Assembly: GCF_001509475.1 (NCBI RefSeq)
Contig: NZ_LLZG01000109.1
Span: 1-8,131 of the forward strand
Length of the DNA stretch: 8,131 nt
Source of the DNA: Streptomyces regalis
GTDB lineage: Bacteria; Actinomycetota; Actinomycetes; Streptomycetales; Streptomycetaceae
Direction of reading: 5' to 3'
A program made the translations under genes and the position numbers. The notes under the pieces are model-generated. The model saw nothing but the letters and a program-made list of their open reading frames with translations. It made no database searches and had not been told where the DNA came from. Positions 1-5,577 of this stretch are shown in pieces (within the stretch, counting starts at the first letter, position 1; the number at the start of each line of letters is the position of its first letter).

Positions 1-1
1 G

Positions 2-547
2 CGTGAGCCGATGGACCCGGCGGATCGGCGGGAGGTCGTCGGGACCGTGGAGACCCTGGTGAGGCTGCGCGGAGAGGGGCGCACCGGTGAGGCGCATGTG
101 CTGCTCGTGGAGGCCGCGTACTGGCCCGCCGTCCGCTTTCCGCTGCTCGCCGCCGAGATGCAGCGGGCCGGACTCGGCGCCGACTGGGCGACCCTGTTGT
201 GGGAGGCCGCCTCGCTGCCCCCCGAGCGTCTCGTCGCCGCAGCCGACGCGCTGACCGTCGCGGGGCGTGCCGACGACGGGGAGCAGATCCTGCGGCAGGG
301 CGTGGCGCGGCCCGCGCACGAGATCGGGCAGGCCGTGACGGGGCTGGTCGGCGAGGGGCGGTACCGCGAGGTCCGCGCACTGCTCGACGCGTACGTCCGG
401 GTCCGCACCCCGGAGGAGGCCGCCCGCAGCGCCGAGCCCGCCCCGAAGACGCTCGTACCGCTGCTGCTGGAGGCCGCCCGGGGTGTCTCGGACGAGCGCC
501 ACTGGGATCTCGTCCACGCGCTGCGGGTGGCGGGCCACACGGCCTGA
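2..547 (+). CDS. C-terminal part of an alpha-helical repeat protein, 5' end cut off by the window
   Basis: I do not recognise a named family. The frame is open to the left edge and the first ATG (position 11) has no ribosome site in the few bases before it, so the true start is probably outside the window. Counting from that ATG, 178 residues are visible. They hold four degenerate repeats of 30-32 residues (about 16-47, 48-78, 79-110 and 111-140), each with the pattern Leu-x-x-x-Gly-(Arg)-x-x-x-x-x-x-Leu-Leu and a Pro or Pro-Glu near its end. This is typical of TPR/PPR-like helical hairpins that build a curved protein-binding scaffold. No catalytic motif, membrane segment or signal peptide is visible. 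The gene is separated from the catabolic genes by 180 bp with a hairpin at its stop, so it is probably a separate transcription unit. A scaffold or regulatory role is inference only. Confidence 0.7.
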   Translation, partial: REPMDPADRREVVGTVETLVRLRGEGRTGEAHVLLVEAAYWPAVRFPLLAAEMQRAGLGADWATLLWEAASLPPERLVAAADALTVAGRADDGEQILRQGVARPAHEIGQAVTGLVGEGRYREVRALLDAYVRVRTPEEAARSAEPAPKTLVPLLLEAARGVSDERHWDLVHALRVAGHTA

Positions 548-564
548 CACCGCCCGCCGCACCC
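525..564 (+). terminator. Hairpin over the stop codon of the repeat-protein gene, possible terminator
   Basis: A perfect 7-bp stem pairs 529-535 with 552-558. It can be lengthened by pairing 525-528 with 561-564 if two bases (559-560) bulge out. The loop (536-551) contains the stop codon at 545-547. There is no T-run, which is common for terminators of high-GC actinomycetes. High G+C makes chance stems likely, so this is a modest call. Confidence 0.3.
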
Positions 565-597
565 GTCCCACCGGCCCCATCCGTCCCCCACTGGAGT

Positions 598-607
598 GTG
601 AAACGTG
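598..607 (+). promoter_or_regulatory. GTGAAACGTG box upstream of the first amidohydrolase, possible operator
   Basis: The ten bases GTGAAACGTG lie 130 bp before the start codon of the first amidohydrolase. A 9-of-10 match (GTGAAACATG, 4510-4519) lies 128 bp before the start of its paralogue. The box also sits about 30 bp upstream of the candidate -35 element, a position suited to an activator. PucR-family proteins often activate catabolic genes, and one is encoded in this cluster. Binding by that protein is inference. Confidence 0.4.
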
Positions 608-636
608 ATCGACTCAGCGGGTTAACGACGATGGTC

Positions 637-665
637 TTGGCAAGGCTGTTCCGGGGGCTTACTTT
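637..665 (+). promoter_or_regulatory. Candidate sigma-70-type promoter for the first amidohydrolase operon
   Basis: TTGGCA at 637-642 and TACTTT at 660-665 are separated by 17 bases and resemble the TTGACN / TAnnnT elements of housekeeping actinomycete promoters. Transcription would begin near 672, giving a leader of about 55 bases. It is the best -35/-10 pair I could see in the 180-bp gap. It was found by eye and is not proven. Confidence 0.4.
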
Positions 666-668
666 CAA

Positions 669-700
669 GCCTCTACAGCCCTCTCTACGGGCGTAGAGGC
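669..700 (+). promoter_or_regulatory. Dyad with two alternative left arms in the leader of the first amidohydrolase
   Basis: GCCTCTAC at 669-676 is a perfect inverted repeat of GTAGAGGC at 693-700 (16-base loop). A second copy of the core, CTCTAC at 683-688, can pair with GTAGAG at 693-698 around a four-base loop (689-692). The two left arms therefore compete for one right arm. The element sits at and just after the predicted transcription start, so it could be a repressor operator or a leader hairpin. There is no T-run to make it a simple terminator. Confidence 0.4.
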
Positions 701-727
701 TCTGACGTCCTGTCGAAGGAGCAGCTC

Positions 728-1570
728 ATGGCCAACGTCGTTCGTGCCGCTCTGGTCCAGGCCACCTGGACCGGCGACACCGAGTCCATGGTGGCGAAAC
801 ACGAGGAGCACGCCCGCGAGGCGGCCCGGCAGGGTGCCAAGATCATCGGGTTTCAGGAAGTCTTCAACGCTCCCTACTTCTGTCAGGTCCAGGAACCGGA
901 GCACTACCGCTGGGCCGAGCCGGTACCCGACGGGCCGACCGTGCGTCGTATGCAGGAGCTCGCCCGCGAGACGGGCATGGTGGTCGTCGTCCCCGTCTTC
1001 GAGGTCGAGCAGTCCGGTTTCTACTACAACACCGCGGCCGTGATCGACGCCGACGGCACCTTCCTCGGCAAGTACCGCAAGCACCACATCCCGCAGGTCA
1101 AGGGCTTCTGGGAGAAGTACTACTTCAAGCCCGGCAATGTCGGCTGGCCCGTCTTCGACACCGCCGTCGGCAAGGTCGGCGTCTACATCTGCTACGACCG
1201 CCACTTCCCGGAGGGCTGGCGGCAACTCGGCCTCAACGGTGCCCAGTTGGTGTACAACCCGTCGGCCACCTCGCGGGGTCTGTCGGCCTACCTGTGGCAG
1301 CTGGAGCAGCCCGCTGCGGCCGTCGCCAACGAGTACTTCGTCGCCGCGATCAACCGGGTCGGGCAGGAGCCGTACGGGGACAACGACTTCTACGGGACGT
1401 CGTACTTCGTCGACCCGCGTGGCCAGTTCGTCGGTGAGGTCGCCAGTGACAAGGGCGAGGAACTCGTCGTCCGGGACCTCGACTTCGACCTGATCGAAGA
1501 AGTGCGGCAGCAGTGGGCCTTCTACCGCGACCGCCGACCCGACGCCTACGAAGGGCTGGTACAGCCGTGA
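728..1570 (+). CDS. Nitrilase-superfamily N-carbamoyl-beta-amino acid amidohydrolase (beta-ureidopropionase-like), first copy
   Basis: Predicted cytosolic enzyme that hydrolyses an N-carbamoyl amino acid to the free amino acid, CO2 and NH3. The 280-residue protein is one carbon-nitrogen hydrolase domain with the Glu-Lys-Cys triad visible: E44 (in GFQEVF), K118 (in KYRKHHIP) and C155 (in YICYDRHFPE), plus a second conserved Glu at E129. Arg158 and His159 follow the cysteine at +3 and +4. From memory, this Arg-His pair matches beta-ureidopropionases and differs from N-carbamoylputrescine amidases, so a carboxylate-bearing substrate is favoured. The NPSAT (178-182) and AINRVG (207-212) stretches also look like beta-ureidopropionase. 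The ATG follows AAGGAG (716-721) by six bases. Its stop overlaps the aminotransferase start. A 72% identical copy lies at 4638. N-carbamoyl-D-amino acid hydrolase is the main alternative specificity. Confidence 0.9.
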   Translation: MANVVRAALVQATWTGDTESMVAKHEEHAREAARQGAKIIGFQEVFNAPYFCQVQEPEHYRWAEPVPDGPTVRRMQELARETGMVVVVPVFEVEQSGFYYNTAAVIDADGTFLGKYRKHHIPQVKGFWEKYYFKPGNVGWPVFDTAVGKVGVYICYDRHFPEGWRQLGLNGAQLVYNPSATSRGLSAYLWQLEQPAAAVANEYFVAAINRVGQEPYGDNDFYGTSYFVDPRGQFVGEVASDKGEELVVRDLDFDLIEEVRQQWAFYRDRRPDAYEGLVQP

Positions 1571-2850
1571 CCAAGGACCTGCTCGGACGCCACCGTGCCG
1601 TCATGCCGGACTGGCTCGCCCTCTACTACGAGGAGCCGCTGGAGATCACCCACGGCGAGGGCCGGTACGTGTGGGACTCCGAGGGCAACCGCTACCTCGA
1701 CTTCTTCGGCGGCATCCTGACGACGATGACCGCGCACGCGCTGCCCGAGGTGACGAAGGCGGTGAGCGAACAGGCCGGGCGGATCATCCACTCCTCCACC
1801 CTGTACCTCAACCGGCCCATGGTCGAACTCGCCGAGCGCATCGCCCATTTGAGCGGCATCCCGGACGCCCGCGTCTTCTTCACCACCTCCGGCACCGAGG
1901 CCAACGACACCGCGCTGCTGCTCGCGACGACCTACCAGCAGAGCAACACCATCCTCGCCATGCGCAACAGCTACCACGGCCGCTCCTTCAGCGCGGTCGG
2001 CATCACCGGCAACCGCGGCTGGTCACCGACCTCGCTGTCGCCGCTGCAGACGCTGTACGTCCATGGCGGGGTGCGCACGCGCGGTCCGTACGCCGCTCTG
2101 AGCGACGACGATTTCATCGCGGCCTGTGTCGACGACCTGGTGGACATCCTCGGCCACACCCGCCCGCCCGCAGCCCTCATCGCCGAGCCCATCCAGGGCG
2201 TCGGCGGCTTCACCTCGGGGCCGGACGGGCTGTACGCCGCGTTCCGCGAAGTGCTCGCCGAGCGCGGCATCCTGTGGATCGCCGACGAGGTGCAGACCGG
2301 CTGGGGCCGCACCGGCGACCACTTCTGGGGCTGGCAGGCGCACGCACAGTCCGGCCCGCCGGACATCCTGACCTTCGCCAAGGGCATCGGCAACGGCATG
2401 TCCATCGGCGGTGTCGTGGCCCGCGCCGAGATCATGAACTGCCTGGACGCCAACAGCATCTCGACCTTCGGCGGCACGCAGATCACCATGGCGGCCGGCC
2501 TCGCCAACCTCAACTACCTGCTGGAACACGACCTCCAGGGCAACGCCCGGCGCGTCGGCGGACTCCTCGTCGAGCGGCTGCGGGGCGTCGCGGCGCAGGT
2601 GCCGCACGTACGGGAGGTGCGCGGCCGGGGCCTGATGCTGGGCATCGAGATCACCAAGCCCGGCACGGACGAGGCCGACCCGAACGCAGCGTCGGCCGTG
2701 CTGGAGGCGGCCCGCGCGGGTGGCCTCCTCATCGGCAAGGGCGGTGGTCACAACACCACGTCGCTGCGCGTCGCCCCGCCCCTGTCCCTCACCGTCGCGG
2801 AGGCCGAGGAAGGCGCCGCGATCCTCGAGAGCGCTCTGAGGAGCATCTGA
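1567..2850 (+). CDS. Class III (omega) PLP-dependent aminotransferase, AGXT2-like
   Basis: Predicted to move the amino group of an omega- or beta-amino acid to a keto acid such as pyruvate or glyoxylate. From the GTG start the protein has 427 residues, normal for the class. Visible fold-type I landmarks are the phosphate-binding SGTEAN (108-113), the aromatic region NSYHGRS (135-141), D240 in IADEVQTGWGR, which holds the pyridine nitrogen, and K272 in FAKGIGNG, which forms the Schiff base with PLP. The GTG overlaps the upstream TGA as GTGA. A weak AAGGG (1551-1555) lies 11 bases before it, so translational coupling is likely. Placed after a beta-ureidopropionase-like gene, the substrate is probably beta-alanine or 3-aminoisobutyrate, giving malonate or methylmalonate semialdehyde. 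That is inferred from context; 4-aminobutyrate or another omega-amino acid cannot be excluded from sequence. Confidence 0.9.
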   Translation: MTKDLLGRHRAVMPDWLALYYEEPLEITHGEGRYVWDSEGNRYLDFFGGILTTMTAHALPEVTKAVSEQAGRIIHSSTLYLNRPMVELAERIAHLSGIPDARVFFTTSGTEANDTALLLATTYQQSNTILAMRNSYHGRSFSAVGITGNRGWSPTSLSPLQTLYVHGGVRTRGPYAALSDDDFIAACVDDLVDILGHTRPPAALIAEPIQGVGGFTSGPDGLYAAFREVLAERGILWIADEVQTGWGRTGDHFWGWQAHAQSGPPDILTFAKGIGNGMSIGGVVARAEIMNCLDANSISTFGGTQITMAAGLANLNYLLEHDLQGNARRVGGLLVERLRGVAAQVPHVREVRGRGLMLGIEITKPGTDEADPNAASAVLEAARAGGLLIGKGGGHNTTSLRVAPPLSLTVAEAEEGAAILESALRSI

Positions 2851-2873
2851 CCCGGCTGAGCAAGGGAACCACC

Positions 2874-4457
2874 ATGACCACCACCTCGGAGACCTGGGAG
2901 CGCCTCGAACCGGTCCTGTCCGTCCGGCAGGTCCTCACCCTGGAGCGGGTGCTGGCCGGGGAGCCCGAGGTGGTGGCCGGCGCCGGTCAGCTCGACCGTC
3001 CGGTGCGCTGGGTGCATGTCGCCGAGGCACCGGACGTCGGGGTGATGCTCAGTGGCGGCGAGATGGTGCTGACCACCGGGGTGCTGCTCGCCGGGGACGC
3101 CGAGAAGCAGGCCGAGTACATCCGGTCCCTGTACCGGGCGGAGGCCGCGGCCGTCGTGCTGGGCCTGGGCCGGGCGTTTCCCGCCCCGCCGGACGTGATG
3201 CGCCGGGCGGCCGAGCGGTGCGGGCTGCCGATGGTCGTCCTGCACCGTCCCTTCCCGTTCGCCGAGCTGACCGAAGAGGTGCAGTCCCGGCTCGTACGGC
3301 GGAAGTTCGCCGCCGTCAGCCTCTCGGAGGCCGTACGGACCGCGCTCACCGGACTCATCACCGCGGGCGCCCCGCTCCAGCGGCTCCTCGACGAGGTCGC
3401 CACGCACAGCGCCTGCCCCGTCGTCGTCACCAACCTCGCCCACCGCGTCCTCGCCACGGCGGGGGAGCGGTCGGCGGTGGACGACGTGCTGCGCGACTGG
3501 GAGCGCATCGCCCGGCAGGCCGGCGGCAGCGAGGGCGACGGCTGGATCCGCGCCGAACTGGGCGGACGCGGCGAGCGGTGGGGCCAGATCGTGCTGTGCG
3601 GGCACCGCGGCGACACCGCCACCGGACGGCTCCTCGCCGAACGCGCCGCCGAGGCCCTCGTCCTGCACCGCATGCTCGGCGGCAACTCCGCGCACACCTG
3701 GGAGGAGCAGTCCGCGCAGAGCCTGCTGACCGACCTCGTCAGCGGGGTCGTACCGGCCCGGCAGCTGTTGCCACGCGCGCGTGCCGCCGGGCTGCCGGTC
3801 AACCGGCGCACCTTCGTGCCGCTGGTCGTGCGGGACGCCGAACCGGCCCCACTGGAGCGTGTGCTGCGGATGCTGGGGTTGTCCGGGATCGTCGCCGAGC
3901 TCGCCGACGGGGCCACCGCCGTGCTGCTCAGCCTTGCCCGGGACCAGGACGCCGCCGTGCTCGCCGCCAACTTCGCCGCCCGGGTGCGCTCGGAGTCCGG
4001 GGCCGCCCGGACCGTCGTGGCGGCCGCCGACGCGCGTACCGCCTGGGACGACGTACCGGCCGGACTGCGTGAGGCGCAGCACGTCGCCGATGCCGTCACC
4101 GACTCCTCGACCGCCCTCGACCTCCCGGCCGTCGTACGCCTCAAGGACGTCCATCTGCGGGGCCTGATCCGGCTGTTGCGGGACGACCCGCAGGTGCAGT
4201 CGTTCGCCGAGCGCGAGCTGGACGGGCTGCTGCGCGGGCGGGACGACGAGGCGGGCGCCCTGCTCGCCGTACTGCGGACGTACCTCGCCACCGGCCGCAA
4301 CAAGTCCCGCACCGCCCAGCTCCACCACGTCTCCCGGCCGGCGCTCTACCGCCGCCTTGAGGCGATACAGGCACGGCTCGGCGTCGACCTCGACGACTTC
4401 GAGCAGGCCGCCTCGGTGCATATCGCGCTCCTCGCGCACGACGCTCAACTGGGCTGA
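2874..4457 (+). CDS. PucR-family transcriptional regulator
   Basis: A 527-residue DNA-binding regulator, a usual size for the family. The N-terminal PucR ligand-sensing domain covers about 15-140 (TLERVLAGEPEVVAG, then the LSGGEMVLTTGVLL stretch near 59-72). The middle, roughly 145-440, is the variable CdaR/GGDEF-like part. The C-terminal PucR helix-turn-helix lies near 463-521, with GRNKSRTAQLHHVSRPALYRRL (474-495) as the DNA-reading part. The ATG follows AAGGG (2862-2866) by seven bases and comes 23 bp after the aminotransferase stop, so it is likely in the same operon. Family members usually sense a nitrogen compound or pathway intermediate and control purine, amino acid or related catabolism. 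Control of the flanking operons through the GTGAMAC boxes is an inference from location. Confidence 0.92.
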   Translation: MTTTSETWERLEPVLSVRQVLTLERVLAGEPEVVAGAGQLDRPVRWVHVAEAPDVGVMLSGGEMVLTTGVLLAGDAEKQAEYIRSLYRAEAAAVVLGLGRAFPAPPDVMRRAAERCGLPMVVLHRPFPFAELTEEVQSRLVRRKFAAVSLSEAVRTALTGLITAGAPLQRLLDEVATHSACPVVVTNLAHRVLATAGERSAVDDVLRDWERIARQAGGSEGDGWIRAELGGRGERWGQIVLCGHRGDTATGRLLAERAAEALVLHRMLGGNSAHTWEEQSAQSLLTDLVSGVVPARQLLPRARAAGLPVNRRTFVPLVVRDAEPAPLERVLRMLGLSGIVAELADGATAVLLSLARDQDAAVLAANFAARVRSESGAARTVVAAADARTAWDDVPAGLREAQHVADAVTDSSTALDLPAVVRLKDVHLRGLIRLLRDDPQVQSFAERELDGLLRGRDDEAGALLAVLRTYLATGRNKSRTAQLHHVSRPALYRRLEAIQARLGVDLDDFEQAASVHIALLAHDAQLG

Positions 4458-4462
4458 CACGG

Positions 4463-4517
4463 CGCTGCGGAAACAGCGTAGAAACACTCGACGACCTGGG
4501 AAAACGGCGGTGAAACA
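4463..4517 (+). repeat. Three GAAACA copies in the gap after pucR-like gene
   Basis: GAAACA occurs at 4470-4475, 4481-4486 and 4512-4517. The first two are 11 bp apart, about one helical turn, and the third is 31 bp further, about three turns. The first also sits inside a small dyad (CGCTG 4463-4467, CAGCG 4474-4478). With the GTGACAC copies downstream they may form one set of regulator sites on the same face of the DNA. Found by eye; short motifs can recur by chance. Confidence 0.3.
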
Positions 4518-4519
4518 TG
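4510..4519 (+). promoter_or_regulatory. GTGAAACATG box upstream of the second amidohydrolase
   Basis: This ten-base box matches the one at 598-607 in nine of ten positions and lies 128 bp before its gene's start codon, against 130 bp for the other. The rest of the two upstream regions has little clear similarity, which argues for selective retention of this site. The likely binder is the adjacent PucR-family protein, by inference. Confidence 0.4.
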
Positions 4520-4532
4520 GTTCCTGGAAAGG

Positions 4533-4575
4533 GTGACACCGTGACACGCCGCACGCCCTCAGACGTGACACCGTG
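4533..4575 (+). repeat. Direct repeats of GTGACACCGTG, probable operator cluster
   Basis: The 11-mer GTGACACCGTG occurs exactly at 4533-4543 and 4565-4575, with starts 32 bp apart (about three helical turns). A third partial copy, GTGACAC, sits at 4541-4547. The core CACCGTG is itself a near-palindrome. The repeats lie 63-105 bp before the second amidohydrolase start, where an operator would be expected. I saw no convincing -35/-10 pair; TAGCCT at 4603-4608 is the best -10 candidate and is weak. Confidence 0.5.
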
Positions 4576-4637
4576 CAACTCAAAGCCCGCTTTCGGACTT
4601 CCTAGCCTTCTCGCACACCGAGCGACCGGAGGTCCCG

Positions 4638-5480
4638 ATGAGCAGAGTGATCCGTGCCGCCCTCTTCCAGACTGCCTGGACCGGCGACAAGGAGTCGATG
4701 ATCCAGGTACACGAGCAGGCGGCCCGCGACGCGGCCGCGCAGGGTGCTCAGGTCCTGTGCTTCCAGGAGCTGTTCTACGGGCCGTACTTCTGCCAGGTCC
4801 AGGACAAGGCGTTCTACGAGTACGCCGAGCAGATCCCCGAGGGCCCGATCGTCCAGCGCTTCCAGGCGCTCGCCGAGGAACTGGGCATCGTCCTCATTCT
4901 GCCGATGTACGAGGAGGAGCAGCCCGGCGTCCTCTACAACACGGCCGCCGTGATCGACGCGGACGGCTCGTACCTCGGCAAGTACCGCAAGCACCACATC
5001 CCCCAAGTGCCGGGATTCTGGGAGAAGTTCTACTTCCGTCCCGGCAACGTCGGCTGGCCGGTGTTCGACACCGCCGTCGGGAAGATCGGCGTCTACATCT
5101 GCTACGACCGGCACTTCCCGGAGGGCTGGCGGGCGCTGGGGCTCGCGGGTGCGGAGATCGTGTTCAACCCCTCGGCGACCTCGCGGGGCCTGTCCGCCTA
5201 CCTGTGGCAGCTGGAGCAGCCGGCGGCCGCGGTCGCCAACGAGTACTTCGTCGGTGCGATCAACCGCGTCGGCGTCGAGGAGCTGGGCGACAACGACTTC
5301 TACGGGACGACGTACTTCGTCGACCCGGAGGCCCAGTTCGTGGGCGAGGTGGCCAGCGACAAGGAGACCGAACTGGTCGTCCGCGACCTGGACATGGCCA
5401 AGCTGCGCGAGGTCCGCGACCGCTGGCAGTTCTACCGCGACCGCCGTCCCGACGCGTACCCGCCGCTGACCGCGCCGTAG
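4638..5480 (+). CDS. Nitrilase-superfamily N-carbamoyl-beta-amino acid amidohydrolase (beta-ureidopropionase-like), second copy
   Basis: Same predicted reaction as the gene at 728: hydrolysis of an N-carbamoyl amino acid to the amino acid, CO2 and NH3. The protein is again 280 residues and aligns without gaps to the first copy at 202 of 280 positions (72%, counted by hand). The triad E44, K118, C155, the second Glu E129 and the Arg158-His159 pair are all kept, so both copies should be active. Differences cluster in residues 1-100 (54% identical) and are few in 101-210 (about 89%). The ATG follows a strong GGAGGT (4628-4633) by four bases. A 180-bp gap with operator-like repeats precedes it, so it probably has its own promoter. 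A 19-bp hairpin follows its stop. It sits directly before the dihydropyrimidinase and may be the main partner of that enzyme, by inference. Confidence 0.9.
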   Translation: MSRVIRAALFQTAWTGDKESMIQVHEQAARDAAAQGAQVLCFQELFYGPYFCQVQDKAFYEYAEQIPEGPIVQRFQALAEELGIVLILPMYEEEQPGVLYNTAAVIDADGSYLGKYRKHHIPQVPGFWEKFYFRPGNVGWPVFDTAVGKIGVYICYDRHFPEGWRALGLAGAEIVFNPSATSRGLSAYLWQLEQPAAAVANEYFVGAINRVGVEELGDNDFYGTTYFVDPEAQFVGEVASDKETELVVRDLDMAKLREVRDRWQFYRDRRPDAYPPLTAP

Positions 5481-5486
5481 CGGGTC

Positions 5487-5534
5487 CGGGCATCGCCGGC
5501 TCGGCGCACGGGGGGGCCGGGCCGGCGATGCCTG
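5487..5534 (+). terminator. Strong 19-bp hairpin between the second amidohydrolase and the dihydropyrimidinase
   Basis: Bases 5487-5505 pair with 5516-5534 over 19 positions with only two G-U wobbles; the core 5489-5500 / 5521-5532 is perfect. The loop is ten bases (5506-5515). It starts six bases after the stop codon and ends 43 bases before the next start. No T-run follows. It may be an actinomycete-style terminator or attenuator, or a structure that stabilises or divides the mRNA between the two genes. I saw no good promoter between it and the next gene, so full termination is uncertain. Confidence 0.5.
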
Positions 5535-5565
5535 CGACTTGCACGAACCCAGTGTTGACCACGGT

Positions 5566-5570
5566 AGGAG
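5566..5570 (+). promoter_or_regulatory. Ribosome site fixing the dihydropyrimidinase start
   Basis: AGGAG lies seven bases before the ATG at 5578. It favours that start over an in-frame TTG at 5539, which would add 13 residues with no family-like sequence. Confidence 0.6.
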
Positions 5571-5577
5571 AGGGAGC

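Noticed and set aside
1513..1566. Longer aminotransferase start inside the first amidohydrolase
   Set aside because: The extra 18 residues are Arg-rich, unlike the family. The GTG at 1567 overlaps the upstream stop in the common GTGA arrangement.
1671..2873. In-frame upstream extension of the regulator gene
   Set aside because: The extension runs out of frame through the aminotransferase and translates to Arg/His/Pro-rich sequence. The ATG at 2874 has a proper ribosome site and matches the usual start of the PucR domain.
2748..4583. 611-codon open frame on the - strand opposite the regulator gene
   Set aside because: It lies opposite a clear PucR-family gene with typical domains, and its translation is low-complexity, rich in Gly, Val, Arg and His with no family motif. 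Long antisense frames are expected in high-GC coding DNA.
5555..5560. TTGACC as a -35 element for the dihydropyrimidinase
   Set aside because: The matching -10 would fall on the start codon itself, and no TAnnnT lies at a suitable distance. TTGCAC at 5539 has only a poor -10 at a 20-base spacing.
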